64,000 bases of DNA from contig CM055107.1 in the NCBI GenBank assembly GCA_029204225.1, positions 6,978,873 to 7,042,872 on the forward strand. The letters are read 5' to 3'. Made by a program: the position numbers and the translations under genes. The stretch comes from Diphasiastrum complanatum. Taxonomy: Eukaryota; Streptophyta; Lycopodiopsida; Lycopodiales; Lycopodiaceae. Below, one piece after another: positions 12,016 through 25,768 of this stretch (its first letter is position 1; each line of letters opens with the position of its first letter). Below the pieces are notes generated by a model. That model made no database searches. It saw only the letters and a list, made by a program, of their open reading frames with translations, and was not told the DNA's origin.

Positions 12016-12500
12016 TTGTCACCCACTATTAAACGCATGGTCAAACGATTGATGAGACCACCCACGACCAGAACATTGGAGCCACCTACAATAGGAAAAG
12101 TAGATGCGGATTTGTTAGATCGCTACTACCCTAAGGTAGATGTACTCATAGATGTCCTAGTCATTTCAGGGGCCATAGTTGATGCCGGGTCAGCAGTTAA
12201 CATCATAAGCCTAGAACTTTCAGACCACCTTGGTTTTACTCTAGAACCCGCTACCTTGATAGCCCTAAAGCTAGCCAACAACTCTGTGATCAAACCAGAG
12301 GGTGAGCTTAAGAATGTACCCATTACCGTGGCTAACAAGACCATTCAAGTGAACTTTTACATCATGAGGATGTACGCCGAGAACCGGGGGTACTCTATAC
12401 TCCTAGGACGGCCATGGCTCAGGTTTAGCAACTGCACAGTCGACATCCCCGCAAAAGTACTGATTTTTGGAAGGGGTAGAGAGCGTACTATAGTCGACGG
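12016..12500 (+). pseudogene. Retropepsin-like protease of Tat-like element
   Basis: The domain has the DVLVISGAIVDAGSAVNII block, where VDAGSAVNI corresponds to the D-(T/S)-G-(S/A) catalytic motif, then LGFTLEP and, 60 residues on, SILLGRPWLR. In living relatives it cuts the gag-pol polyprotein. It continues into an acidic linker and then the start of RT (QHIFAWGYSDLKGIPPD at about 12790). Fossil. Confidence 0.75.
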
Positions 12501-12779
12501 TTATCCCGAGGTGCCTCAGTCAGAAAGAGCACTCATACCTTCATCTGAGTGGGAGGAGGTCATGAGTAGTGAGGACGATGATGAGTCCACTACGAGTGAA
12601 CATGAACCAAACATGAGATCAGTACTGGACATAGAGTGGAACACTCCAGAAGAGCAGCCTCCCAAAGTTCGAGACCTTGATATTTGCCTAATAAATCTAG
12701 GAATCCTAGAAGAGCCCAAGAACATCAAAATAGGTGCTTCCCTAGGCTTTGGAGAAAAAGAAGAATACGAACGGCTGTG

Positions 12780-14100
12780 TAGAAAGTACCAGCATATTTT
12801 TGCCTGGGGCTACTCAGATTTGAAGGGGATTCCACCCGATCTAGTGACTCATACAATACCACTGAAGGAGGGAGCCAAACCTATATGACAAAAACAACGT
12901 CGGCTACCCTACCACCTAAAGGAAGGAGTATACACTGAACTTGAGAGACTTCGAAATGCTGGTATGATATTTCTGGTAGAGAACACTGAGTGGTGCTCCC
13001 CAATAGTACCTCGCACCAACAAGAACTCTACACGCATTCGCGTATGTGTGGATTATAAGAGGTTGAACAAACAGACTAAGAAGGACTACTACCCATTGTC
13101 GTTCATAGACCAAGTCCTAGAAGAAATGGCGGGAAGAGACCGGTACTCTTTCATGGATTGTTTCGCATGCTATAATCAGATAGCCATAGCAGAAGAGGAT
13201 AAATTGAAGACTACCTTCACAACCACATTTGCGGTTTTCGCTTACCACGTCATGCCCTTTGGATTGACTAATGCCCCTGGAACCTATCAAAGGTTTATGA
13301 ACAAGCACTTCGAGGATATCTTAGATGAAAACCTCAAAATTTTTATAGATGACCTCTGTGGGGCAACCACCATCACAGAACATCTTACCATGCTAGAGAA
13401 GTGTTTTCAGAAGTGCGCAACAACCTGTATAGCTTTGAATGCTAACAAGTGCCTATTCGGAGTTCCTTACGGGGTACTGTTAGGACATGTCATTAGCAAG
13501 TACGGAATGACAACTGATCCAGAAAAAATAGCTATGCTCCTAGCCATGATGGCACCAACTACGGTGTCCCAACTTCAGACATTCTTAGGCTCGAGCGGTT
13601 ATTACAAAATATATGTGATGGCCTATGCCACACATACTTACTGGATGACTGGCTTATTGAAAACCAACGTGGAGTGGACCTGGGACGAGGCATGTGAGAA
13701 GACTTTTCAGGAATTAAAAGTAGCTCTGGCTAACGCTCCAATATTGAAACCGCCTATGTACGACAGGGAGTTCTTCGTTTTCACGAACACCACGGACACG
13801 TGCATAAACTGTTGCCTGGCCCAGATTTGGGACAAAAAATATCACCCTATTATTTTTATAGGGAGAAAACTAAACAAAGCCGAACTTAATTATAGTAAGG
13901 CTGAGAAAATTTGTTTGGGGATAGCTTACGCTGCCGCCAAACTAAGACATTACCTATTGCATCGGAAAGTGACTTTCTTTACCAAGAGTACTGCAGTCAC
14001 CTTGATGATGAATAAACTAGAACCTCCTGAGCGTTTAATGAAGTGGATAATCTCCCTTCAAGAGTTTGATTACACCCTCCAAAGCAAGCCGCCTAAACTG
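12780..14100 (+). pseudogene. Reverse transcriptase and RNase H of Tat-like element
   Basis: RT blocks in order: WCSPIVPRTNKNSTRIRVCVDYKRLN-type fingers, YSFMDCFACYNQI (palm, first Asp), FGLTNAPGTYQRFMN, and the IFIDDL block with the paired Asp. The connection and RNase H follow: LGSSGYYKIYV, WTWDEACEKTFQELK, and FFVFTNTTDTCINCCLAQ as the first RNase H strand, then SKAEKICLGIAYAAAKLRHYL. The order and words fit Ty3/Gypsy Tat-type pol. Broken fossil. Confidence 0.85.
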
Positions 14101-14184
14101 TAGGGGTTAAACGATTGTATTTGCAAGCTGGGAGGGGTTACTGAAACAGACTATGAGTGGGAGACTGATCACTTAAGAGAACGT

Positions 14185-15116
14185 TTGAGGGTAGACGTTG
14201 GCACAATTCCTGAGTGGTATACAGCTTTAGCAATCTACCTATCCACACTAGAGACACCCAGCAGTATGACGACTCCAGAAAAACGAAAGCTACATCTACA
14301 AGCCCTAAAGTTCGCCTTAATAGGGGGCACGTTGTACAGACGAGGTATCGAAGGGTTGTATCGAAGATGCATCACTCCTGAAGAAGCCAAATTTATACTA
14401 GAGGAGTGTCACGATTCTGCCTATGGGGGCCACTTTGCTGGTCAACTCACAGGGCAGAAAATTCTGAGGGCGGGTTATTGGTGGCCGACACTATTCCAAG
14501 ATGCTCATTTACATGCCGGAACTACGACACCTGTCAATGAGTTGACGAGACGGATAATAGGGTGCGATCGTTAGTTCCAATACAGGCATGTCTCCCCTTC
14601 GAAAAATGGGGCATCGACTTCGTTGGCCCAATACACCCAGCTTCATCTAGCCGGAAACATTATATTATAGTGGCCACTGACTATTTCACAAAGTGGGCCG
14701 AGGCACGGGCTGTGGACAAAGACAATGCAAAAAAAACTGCCTGGTTCTTACTAGAACAAGTGATAGAAATAGAGCTCTCATCCTTGCGGTTTGCCATGAA
14801 GCACGACCTAGGAGAGAAAGAATCAATACAACACCGACTGGACACTTTACAAGACCTGGACGAGCACCGAATAGCTGTCCTAAATCACCAAGAAACCCAC
14901 AAAAGATGCATGAAGGAGATTCATGATAGGAACATGCGCGATTATCAGTTCAGACAGGGGCAGTTAGTGTTGTTCTACGACGCTAGACACGAGCTGATGC
15001 CTCAAAAGTTGGGGCCACGTTGGAACGGTCCATATGTAATAGTGAAACTGTATGAAAACAACACGGTTAAGCTAGCCGAGTTGAACGGTGAAATTTTTAA
15101 ACACCGACCAACATAA
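14185..15116 (+). pseudogene. Integrase of Tat-like element
   Basis: An HHCC-type zinc region appears around 14400-14480 (ECHDSAYGGHFAGQLT...), with the core start PFEKWGIDFVGPI and VATDYFTKWAEA near 14600-14700, and the C-terminal beta-barrel words LGPRWNGPYVIVKLYENNTVKL near 15010-15090. This enzyme would insert the cDNA. The order follows RNase H as in Ty3/Gypsy. Fossil, broken. Confidence 0.8.
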
Positions 15117-15362
15117 ACAAGATAAAAGCTTACCGTAGTTAAAGAGAAGCCGAAGTCAAATGTATAGTATGTAACACCTTTTCCTGTTCACCTTTTCAGG
15201 TATTGGAGTGAACGACCTAGAAGGATCACGAATACTGGGAACACTCAGAGAATCAAAAGTAGCCCTAATGACCTTGTACATATACGCTAAAAGGAAGGGT
15301 GCAAAAAACCAACACAAAAATTCATAAAATCAAGAAAAATACAAAAAGATCTTTGTGGTGAT

Positions 15363-15750
15363 ATGGAACTCACCCAGGAACTTGGGACATATACGTTGAA
15401 GGTAGGCGGAGCCTGCATTCATTCGAATAGAGAAGGTGCAATAGGAGCAGTATTGCAGAATCCCAATGGGACTGAACTAGCCAGTATAGGAGTCCTATTA
15501 GGAAATGGATTCATGAACAACACTGCCAAATACAAAGCCCTTCTAATCGGTCCAAATGACCATGCGAGTTGCGCAAACTATAGGCAACCTCCGGATTATG
15601 GGAGATTCACAACTCCTAATCCGAGGTATGACTGGCGTATACCGACTCAAAAGCAAGATCTTACAGGCCTATGCAATTGCCATCAACGAATACACTAGAG
15701 AGTTTTCTCACATCGAATGGATGCATATTCCACGAGCACAGAACTAACGT
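15363..15750 (+). pseudogene. Second (archaeal-type) RNase H of the Tat-like element
   Basis: The region reads YTLKVGGACIHSNREGAIGAVLQNP at the start (first RNase H strand), then MNNTAKYKALLIG, LRIMGDSQLLIRGMTGVYRLKSK and FSHIEWMHIPRAQN. These are the blocks of the additional RNase H domain known in the plant Tat lineage. In the Tat elements I know of it normally lies between the first RNase H and integrase; here it follows integrase. Fossil. Confidence 0.75.
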
Positions 15751-16010
15751 GCTGATAGTCTAGCGGTGATAGCCTACGACCATGATCATTACTGGCAATG
15801 TGAGCCAGGTAGGGTAGTCATTTCGCCCATAACCGTTGTTGCAGAGCTATGGACAATCCTAAAAGCCCAAGCATGGTATGGGATTCGGTGGATCAGAAGT
15901 CTGATAAACCAAGTAGGTCTAGAGAATCCCCAACTCCTAGTCCAATTACATCAGTTAATGAGCCACGAGCTATCTAGAACTTGTTTTAGGTCACACCATA
16001 ATAGCATAAC

Positions 16011-16664
16011 TGTGAAAATTGTCAACATTTCCTAGCTAGTTTGAGGCCTAAATTGGCAATTTTTGTACATAGTTTTGGATCTAACCTTTCACACGTGTGA
16101 AAGAGACCTAGATACTTTTATTCTAGTATATATTTCATGTTGAAGAAGTCTCAAACTTCGGGACCTTCTAAATGACACTAAAATCATGTTATGTGGACAT
16201 ATAGGCCAAAATTGGCTATTTTAGGTTACTGGTGTCCTAAAATTGGGTCCTAAGTTCTAGAGAGAGGAGAGAGAGTCATCTCTCTCACCTATATTAGGCT
16301 GAAATTCATGGAGAACAGGTTGGAGAAACCTTTTGTATGCTTCATTGAGATCAATAGATCATTGTCATTGTTTCTTCCTCCATTGAGAGCATTGTTGTGT
16401 GTATTGTCTTCAAGCTATTGTGTATGATCTTAGGTGCTTTCCAAAAGTGATAGGCTGATGTATTATGGACTGTATAATGCTATTTTGGGCCGCACTTGAT
16501 GTTTATGGAAGTTTCCATTTGTGATAAATGCTTTTTGATCAAGTTCTTTGCATTCTAGGTAGCATAGAATGTGTTGCCAATTCCTAGCTTATGTAGTTTG
16601 GAGTGCAAGCATTCAAGCCAATGATCTTGGAGTTTAGATCCACTTAGGATCTATATTTTTCACA
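16011..16664 (+). repeat. Copia 5' LTR
   Basis: The LTR starts TGTGAAAATTGTC and ends ...ATATTTTTCACA, giving the usual TG...CA ends, 654 bp long, and is directly followed by TGGTATCAGAGC. It holds a perfect 16-bp palindrome with a G-box core at 16087-16102. The start TGAAAATTGTC is shared with the inverted LTR ending at 24141. Confidence 0.75.
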
Positions 16665-16676
16665 TGGTATCAGAGC
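16665..16676 (+). promoter_or_regulatory. Initiator-Met primer-binding site of Copia element
   Basis: TGGTATCAGAGC is the standard plant Copia/Gypsy primer-binding site, complementary to the 3' end of initiator methionine tRNA, and directly abuts the LTR end. Confidence 0.9.
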
Positions 16677-17836
16677 TGGTTGGCTTCTATTTACAGTAAG
16701 TATTCCATTTTTGGTGATATTTGGATGTTTGATCAAGTTCTAGCATGATTTTGCATTGCTTTGTTGATCAAATCTTACTAACCTTTGTTTTGTGAGTTGA
16801 ACTTGTGGATCAAAAGCATATTTCAGGTCTATTGAGGATCAGAGGCTGAAAAGAAACTATTTTGGATCAGATCATAACACCTAATCATTTGTGATTGTGA
16901 GGCTTGTGCATATTCAATACTAACAATGTTCTTTTCAATCCTATTGTTGACAATCTCCATTCTTGGATGAACACTCTCCTTAAGTGGATGAAACTTCTCC
17001 TTAAGTGGATGACAAATGCTCTTTTGAGTGAGTTGTAATTCTCCTAAAGGCTGAGCAAAGCTCCCATTTGGATGAAAGATCCCCTTTTTTGGGTGAACAT
17101 ATTGTAAGCTCCATTGTGAAGAGCATATTGTAAAGATTGTCATCAATTTTGGCATAAATTTTGGTGTACTTTGTTGAGCATGTAAGTAACTCTCCTTATG
17201 TAATTTGATTGGAGCATTTGCTGGAAGGTGTTAACCATTATGCAAGTGTGTTTTCAGGTTCTTAACAGGTTGAGGAACATTCTCATGTGAAGTGATCTTA
17301 GATCTACATCTAAACACCAAGATTTGACAAGATAGTGAAGCTAGTCTTGTGATTCACTAAGTGTGCTCATTCATTCACCTCTAAATCTTGTATTTATCAC
17401 TTTCTGGAGTTTATAAACTTTTAGAAGCGTGGTTTACATGTGGTTTTACATGTTGAATCAATATCTTAGTGTGTTGATCATATGTTGATCAAGTTTGTTC
17501 ATTACTAGGTAATCTTGGCATCCTAGTTTTGGGTATTTTCTAAGAATGCAAGTAACTCTTCACACCATAACTTGATTTGGTCACTTGCTGGAAAGTTTGA
17601 GAGCTTAAGCAAGAGTGTGTTCAGGTTGGTTTGATTTTGTAATCCATTCTTAGTGTGTGCAAAGTGTTGCATGTGTTTCAATCTTCCTTTCTATGCTTGG
17701 AAACCATCTAGGTTCAAGATAGAAGTGTTTTAGGGTCCTAAATCTTCATAGATCTCTTTATCTATCATTTGTTGAGAGAAAAGTGAGTGCTAAGTGCTTT
17801 AGGACAGAACCTAAAAGTTGAAGAAACATTAGAATC

Positions 17837-20800
17837 ATGGCTTCCAATGGTGGGATCATGCTAGAGTCTAGTGAAAGGTTGAGTTCATCAAACTACTCTA
17901 CTTGGAAAGTGAGGATGGAGTCCTTACTTGAGTTGAATGAACTCATGGACATAGTTGCAGAAATTGAAGAGAGACCTCTCACACTTCAAGAGCAACAAAG
18001 GTTTGATAAGAAGGCCAAAAGGGCTCTTCATATCATTAAAATGAATGTTACAAATGAACTTCTCAAGGAAGTTGGAAAGTGTCAAAGTGCAAGTGAGGCA
18101 TGGAATGCCTTAAAGAAGCTCTTTGAATCAAAGTCCACATCTAGGGTATTGACCCTAAGGAGACAAATATTTTCTAGTAGGCAAAGAGAGGGTGAAAGTG
18201 CTCATGCATTTATCTTGAGAGTTAAGTCCCTAAGTGATGATTTAGCATGCATTGATGAGAACATAAAAGATGGTGAAATAGTCCAAGTTATGTTGAATGG
18301 TTTGCTAAATGAACATGCTAACCTTGTGCAAAGTTTTGCCATTCAAAGAGTCTTGCCAAGTGTGGTTGACTTGCAAGAAATCTTATTGGCTGAAGAACAT
18401 AGGTTGCAATCAAAGCTTGATGGTGCATCCTTGCAAGGTGGAGGTGAAGAGGCTTTCTTCACAAAAGGCAAATTCAAGGGCAAAGGTAAAGGCAAAGGGA
18501 AATGGTCCAAAGGTGGTAACTTTGATCATGATGATCACTCTTCCTCTTCCTCTTCTACTAAGAACAATAAGTCAAAGTTCAAGTGCTTTTATTGTGGGAT
18601 AAAAGGTCATTTTGCAAATGAATGTTATAAGAAGAAAAGAGAGCAAGGAGAGAGGCAAGGAAATCTTACAATAGATGAGGAAGAACATAACACATGTGAA
18701 TCACTTGTTATGACTTCAAGTTTGTTAGCCAACATAGATGATAATGATCCTTGGTGGATTGATAGTGGAGCCTCATCTCACATGACAAGACATAAGGAAT
18801 ACTTTACATCCTTATTGTCTTATGAGGGAGAAGGTAACATCATCTACACTGCAAATGATGGTCAATGTGACATCAAAGGCATAGGCACTATTCCTATTTC
18901 CCTTTCAACAAATAGGAAAGCAAATCTTGAAAATGTTTTATACATTCCTTCAATCACTAAGAATTTGCTTAGTGTAAGTCAAATGATTGACAAAGGACTT
19001 GATGTGGAGTTCATTGGAGATGCATGTTTGATAAGTAAATGTGGATCCTTGATTGCTCAAGGTAGGAGGCATGGTAAACTTTTCAAGCTTGATGCATGTG
19101 TGATCTCTAATCATGAAGGATGTATGGCTAGGGAGCAATTGACAAACCAAGAAGTTTGGCACAAGAGGTTGGGCCATCCCAACTTCAAATCTTTGGAGGT
19201 AATGGCAAAGAAAGAGCTTGTTCTTGGTCTCCCTAAAAGTCTTGTTGCAAACAATAGTGTTTGTGAACATTGTGCCTTGTCCAAATCTCATAGACTTGCT
19301 TATTCTAGATCTACTTCTAGATCTAAAGAAGCTTTTCAACTTGTGCATTCTGATATTCATTCTTCTAGTACAACTAGCAATGGTGGGGCAAAGATGTATG
19401 CAACTTTCATTGATGACTTTAGTAGGTATACTTGGATCTATCTTCTTAAAAGTAAGGATGAAGTGTTTGCTGCATTTGTCAAGTTCAAGAATGAAATGGA
19501 AAACCAATTCAATACAAAGATCAAATGCTTAAGATCTGATAATGGAGGGGAATACACCTCAAATAGGTTCAAAGACTTTTGTATAGCACATGGGATTAAG
19601 AGGGAGATGTCTAGTCCTAGGACTCCACAACAGAATGGAGTGGCCGAGAGGAAGAATAGAACCCTTTGTGAATGTGCCAAGGCAATGAGACTACATGCTA
19701 ATCTTGCTAAGTCTTTTTGGGGGGAAGCTTTAGCATGTGCTAACTATCTATGTAATAGATGGACAAGTGCTTCCTTGGATGGTAAAACTCCTCATGAGGT
19801 TCTTTATGGTAGAAGGCCGAGTGTCAAGCATTGTAGGATCTTTGGATGTACATGTTCTGTCAATATCACACTTGATGATAGAACTAAAGAAGATCCTTCA
19901 TCAAAGAAGGGTGTGTTTGTTGGCTATAGTGAAGTAAGCAAGGCTTACAAAGTGTACATTCCTTCTACAAAGAAAGTTGTCATAAGTAGGGATGTCATCT
20001 TTCATGAAGAGAATGTTTCCAATGTTGTTGATGTTGATGTTGATGTGCCTACTAATCATCATGATGTGCAAGATGTCTTGGATGAAGATGGAGATGCCAC
20101 TCCAAAGCAAACTTCAAGGAAGACTCAAAGGCAAAGGGCTAAGCCATCAAGGCTAACCTATGATGAAAAAGGAAAGCAAGTGGTGGACAACTCTAACTTT
20201 GCTTTTCTTACCTCTTTTGATGAACCAACTTGTGTAGGTGAAGCAATTCAAAAGAAGGAATGGATCCAAGCCATGGATCATGAGCATCAAGCACTCATCA
20301 AAAGCAACACATGGAGGTTGGTAAAGCTTCCAAAGGACAAGAAGGCAATTGGTTGTAAGTGGATCTTCAAGATCAAGACAAATCAAGATGGATCAATCAA
20401 CAAGTACAAGGCAAGGTTGGTGGCAAAGGGGTATGCTCAAGAATATGGTATTGACTATGATGAGACCTTTGCACCCGTGGCAAAGATGGTAACTATTCGA
20501 ATCCTAATCTCTCTTGCAACTCTTTATGATTGGGATATGTGGCAAATGGATGTTACTAATGCCTTCTTGAATGGTGATCTTGAAGAAGATATTTACATGG
20601 AGAAACTCAAGTGGCAATTTCTTCAAGGCAAGGAAGATCTCGTTGAGGTTTGGTTTGAGCTCAAATGGGCTGGTTTTATTAGGTTTGATACTCAACTTCA
20701 TCTACTCTACTTCATGTTGGATAGAAGTGTAGAAATCTATCTTTTGGTTTATGATGGTGACATTGTTTTCACTAACTATAGTGAAAGGTTGAAATCAAGC

Positions 20801-20977
20801 AATGATGAGATCTTGTGGGATGTTAATCATGTGTTTGAGAGGGAGTATCTTCAGAGGTTCAGATCTGAAGATGTTTATAAATGCAAAGTCCTTGATGTTT
20901 TATTGGAAGATCAAGATGTTGATCTTGTATCCACCTTTGAGTTCTCTGTAAAACAGCAGCAAACAAGTTGTAAGTGA
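17837..20977 (+). pseudogene. Copia gag-pol frame, 1046 codons
   Basis: Domains in order: UBN2-type gag (residues about 20-190), a Lys/Gly tract, CCHC zinc knuckle (CFYCGIKGHFANEC, about 250), protease (WWIDSGASSHM, about 310), GAG-pre-integrase (VWHKRLGHPN, about 440), integrase core (FVHSD-type block near 510 and PRTPQQNGVAERKNRT, about 595), then RT from WIFKIKTNQDGSINKYKARLVAKGY-like words (about 860) through DVTNAFLNGDLEEDIYME. The RT part after that is short and divergent and no RNase H is seen. I treat it as a broken copy despite its long frame. Confidence 0.85.
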
Positions 20978-21579
20978 AAGTAACCAACAGGTGTTTGCAT
21001 GCCTCGTCCACATTCCACTATGCCCATAGTGAATGCACCATGTATCTCCATGAATGAACCTCCATCACCACCTTGCCTTTGTAGATCTCCAATCCACGAA
21101 AGCCCTTGAGTGAATGAATGCCAAAATGATGTGTTCTCTGTTCCATTTGAATGAGCAAAACCTGAACTTGAAATACTTGAAGTATCTCCACAAGATTTGC
21201 ATATAACGCTTGATCCTACATTGTCAACAATTTGCCAATTTGCCAACACTAGGATGCTAGATCTTGAACTTTGCTCAAAAGTAAACATATTGACCACTTC
21301 CATATCTTTTGAGATTTGAATGAATGCATGTACTTGATCATAAAAACCAGCAATGATAACTATTCCATCTCCAAGATCCAAAAGATGCAAAACTGTGGAA
21401 CTAGTTTCATTGAATTTTGACAATTCCAACACATTGACATGACAATGTTCATACATGAGATTAAACAAGTAAGGTAGAGTAAAAGGACACTTCCTTGCTG
21501 CTCCAAGAACCTTACTTGAACCTTCAAGGACCTGTAAAAACAGATCCAAGATGCTTTGCCCATGTGGCTCCCCTTTCAT
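20911..21579 (-). CDS. 222-codon ORF of unknown function between two Copia copies
   Basis: A clean minus-strand frame of 222 residues lies between the plus-strand Copia ORF, whose last 67 bases it overlaps, and the minus-strand Copia gag-protease that starts 9 bases further right. It has no Copia motif that I can see. Composition is ordinary and globular (for example NMYEHCHVNVLELSKF-like and VLHLLDLGDGIVIIAGFYD), with several cysteines. Options are a captured host fragment, a worn part of the minus-strand element, or chance. I do not assign a function. Confidence 0.35.
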   Translation of the reverse strand: MKGEPHGQSILDLFLQVLEGSSKVLGAARKCPFTLPYLFNLMYEHCHVNVLELSKFNETSSTVLHLLDLGDGIVIIAGFYDQVHAFIQISKDMEVVNMFTFEQSSRSSILVLANWQIVDNVGSSVICKSCGDTSSISSSGFAHSNGTENTSFWHSFTQGLSWIGDLQRQGGDGGSFMEIHGAFTMGIVECGRGMQTPVGYFHLQLVCCCFTENSKVDTRSTS

Positions 21580-21587
21580 GCTTTTGA

Positions 21588-22740
21588 CTAGCTTCCAATT
21601 GCTACTTGCCTCTTGGTGTTGATGAAGAAAAGTCTATCTTGCTTAATGCCACTAGCTATGCACTTATCATTTTTCAAGATGGAACAAACTCCATTCTTGA
21701 AATGTACATCTAGTCCATTGTCCATTAATTCTCCTACACTAAGCAAGTTTCTTGAAATGGTAGGAACATATAAAACATTATCTAGATCAATCCTTTTAGA
21801 TGTGCCTAAGCAAAGAGGAATAGATCCTATATCATCTATCTTGCATTCTTGATCACTAGCAGTGTATATTGACTTCTTAGAGTCATTACAAGAGAGAAGA
21901 GTAGAAAAATAATGCCTGTTAAAAGACACGTGGGAACTACCCCCACTATCAATCCACCATGTGTCTTGACTTGAAGTTGGTGTAGATGCAACCATTAAGG
22001 ATGTGTTGAATCCATCCTCATCTTCTTCCTCTTGAGCAATGTTCCCTTGATCTCCATTTGCTTGTTGATTCTTCTTCAAGTAGCATTCTGAGGCAAATTG
22101 TCCTTTCTTCCCACAAAAGAAACACTTGAGCTTTGCCTTGTTAATCACTTTGCCTTTGGAAGTTGAATCTCCATTCTTCATCTCAGCTCCTTGCCTTGAT
22201 TCTTCTTGAATGGATGTTGTTTCTTCTTGCCTTTGGATGTAAAATTTGCTTTCTCCTCTCCTCCATTAAGTGACATGCCTTCCATTCTTGTCTTGAGGTG
22301 TAGGAGTCTACTCTCCTCGGCCACAAGAACATTGTGCAACTTTTCAATGGATGGAAGAGTGTCTTGAATAGCAAATGATTGCCAAGTTGGTGAACTCATC
22401 ACCTAGGCCATTCAATATGATTTGTACTAGCTCTTGATCTTGGATCTTTTCTCCTATAGCACTCAATTCCTTGTTAAGAGACATGATTCTAAGGACATAC
22501 TCTTGTCCACTCTCTCCACTTCCTTTCATGCTTTGAAAGACTTGATTCCTTAGCATGAGGATTCTTGAAGTGTTATTGGATTCATAGATACTCTTAAATG
22601 AATCCCAAGCCTCTTTTGATGAGGCACAAGAAGACACCTCCTTCAAGAGGTCATTGCATACATTCAACTTTATGCAATGTAGAGCTAATCTTGCTATGAT
22701 TCCATCCTCACTTTCCAAATGGAATAATTTGTGGAAGTGA
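21588..22740 (-). pseudogene. Gag and protease of minus-strand Copia copy
   Basis: Gag words SSKEAWDSFKSIYESNNTSR and QELVQIILNGLGDEF match UBN2-type Copia gag. A CCHC knuckle (CFFCGKKGQFASEC) lies near 22110, and the protease carries WWIDSGGSSHVSF and VLYVPTISRNLLSVGELMDNG. The block order is the same as in the plus-strand copy 4 kb to the left. Fossil with breaks. Confidence 0.75.
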
Positions 22741-22779
22741 GTCTCTCACTTGAAATAACCACCCATGGATGACATTGTA

Positions 22780-24141
22780 GAATGAATGCTCTTCTAAAAT
22801 CACAAAGATTTATGAATTTTAAAGATCTATGAAAGGCCTAAAGCTCACAAGATTGCCTATAGCCTTGTCTCTATCAAACTAGCACACAACCTTGAATGAT
22901 ACACAATTAGATCTTGACAAAAATTCCTAGCTTTCACTCTCACAAAAAAATTTGCTTTACACTTTTCTTAGAGGTTTCACTTCAACTAAGGATCTGAACA
23001 AATCAGCCTCTTAGATCTGATCTTAAACTCCAAAAAGAAATGCTTCAATGATCCAAAACTTTATTTGGTCATAGGCATTAGCTAGATTGAATCTAGATCA
23101 TTACTATGCTTCAAAAAGCACTAGATTTGGACTAGAATTGAGATTATAGGACCAAAAGGTGACTTGAAATGAAAGTTGTTGTATGGTTTCACACGTGTGA
23201 AAAGTACGTACACAGCCTCCAAGTCGATTTGTTCCAAATAAAAGCAAGTTATCACTCTAGATGAACTCGGCCTCACTAGTATTGGCCAAAAACAAATTTT
23301 GTCAATGATCTTAATGATAGTACTTAACAATCATAGAGAGTTATTGGTTGCTTAATCAATGAATCTATCAAGTTCTACACTTAAGATCTTGATCTAGATT
23401 CACTACACTTGGATTTAAGCAAGAGCAATGGATCAAATCTTCATAAACAAGTGAGAGCGGCCTCACACATGTGGAGTACTGTGTCCACTGTACGGCCTGC
23501 ATCTGAAACAACAAGTACATTGGTTCTTGATAGCAATCATTCAATAAAGCACAATTCTATTGACTAGCAATCTCACAAAAGTGTAGAATGCAAAAGTCTC
23601 ATCAATCTCATTAGCAAAATGATGATCCTTTTATGGATCAAATACATCCACGAGTCTGATACAGTCCAACAGGTCTTCACACGTGTAAAGAGTGCCACAT
23701 CACTCAAATTTATCCATTTGATCCATCCTTGATCCTTATCCAAAGTTGTCCTTCTAGAATATGGCTAAAATCCAAAGAGCTAGTCTCCTAGAATATAGGA
23801 ATATTCCCTACAAAATAGGATCTAAATGGTCAACTCTTATCTTCTAGAACTCTATACACACGTGCGAACATCCACTTGCCATGTGGGAGCATTTACTCAT
23901 GCACATGCAAGGATAAACTAACTTCTAGTTGACTAGTCAACTTGACTAAAAAACTAGTCATATCATGTTCACACTTGACTTGATTGATACAAAATCAAAG
24001 TAGTATTTACAAGTATGAAAAGTACTTTCTTTCACACGTGGAAACAGGCTCCACACATGTGAAATCAGATCATGAACATTGTACTCATGATTGATCTTTA
24101 TTTACAATAAAAAAATGACAAGTGAGAAGTGACAATTTTCA
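22780..24141 (-). repeat. LTR and leader of the minus-strand Copia copy
   Basis: The right edge reads TGAAAATTGTC on the minus strand at 24141, directly against a (CT)n tract. At least four near-copies of a CACACGTGTG palindrome occur (23187-23202 perfect; 23674-23690, 24030-24044 and 24050-24065 imperfect). I cannot place the inner LTR end or the primer site. Confidence 0.55.
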
Positions 24142-25765
<1,624 letters not shown>

Positions 25766-25768
25766 TAT

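Larger units (their letters stand above)
9354..16010 (+). mobile_element. Tat-like Ty3/Gypsy LTR element, internal region (fossil)
   Basis: The internal region of a plus-strand Gypsy element. Parts in order: PBS (9354-9371), a 96-codon frame (9812-10102), gag with zinc knuckles (10216-11480), protease (12016-12500), RT and RNase H (12780-14100), integrase (14185-15116) and a second RNase H (15363-15750). The integrase block PFEKWGIDFVGPI and the second RNase H are features of the plant Tat lineage. The 5' LTR lies just left; no matching 3' LTR is visible before the Copia LTR that starts at 16011. The copy is broken, with several breaks, and is old. Confidence 0.85.
16011..20977 (+). mobile_element. 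Copia (Ty1) LTR element, plus strand
   Basis: A 5' LTR (16011-16664), an initiator-Met PBS (16665-16676), a 1.16-kb leader and one long gag-pol frame (17837-20977). I found no matching 3' LTR right of the ORF, so the element is not whole. The reverse-transcriptase end is short and divergent. A related minus-strand copy follows at 21588-24141, so the two are arranged tail to tail. Confidence 0.85.
21588..24141 (-). mobile_element. Copia LTR element fragment, minus strand
   Basis: Reading leftward from 24141: an LTR/leader stretch starting TGAAAATTGTC, then gag (22740-22180) and protease (22180-21588). It belongs to the same lineage as the plus-strand Copia at 16-21 kb, sharing the LTR start, the CACACGTGTG palindromes and protease words. 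No integrase or RT part is recognised. Broken fossil. Confidence 0.75.

Noticed and set aside
18950-19507. 185-codon minus-strand ORF inside the Copia gag-pol
   Set aside because: Antisense shadow of the integrase-coding part of the plus-strand frame.
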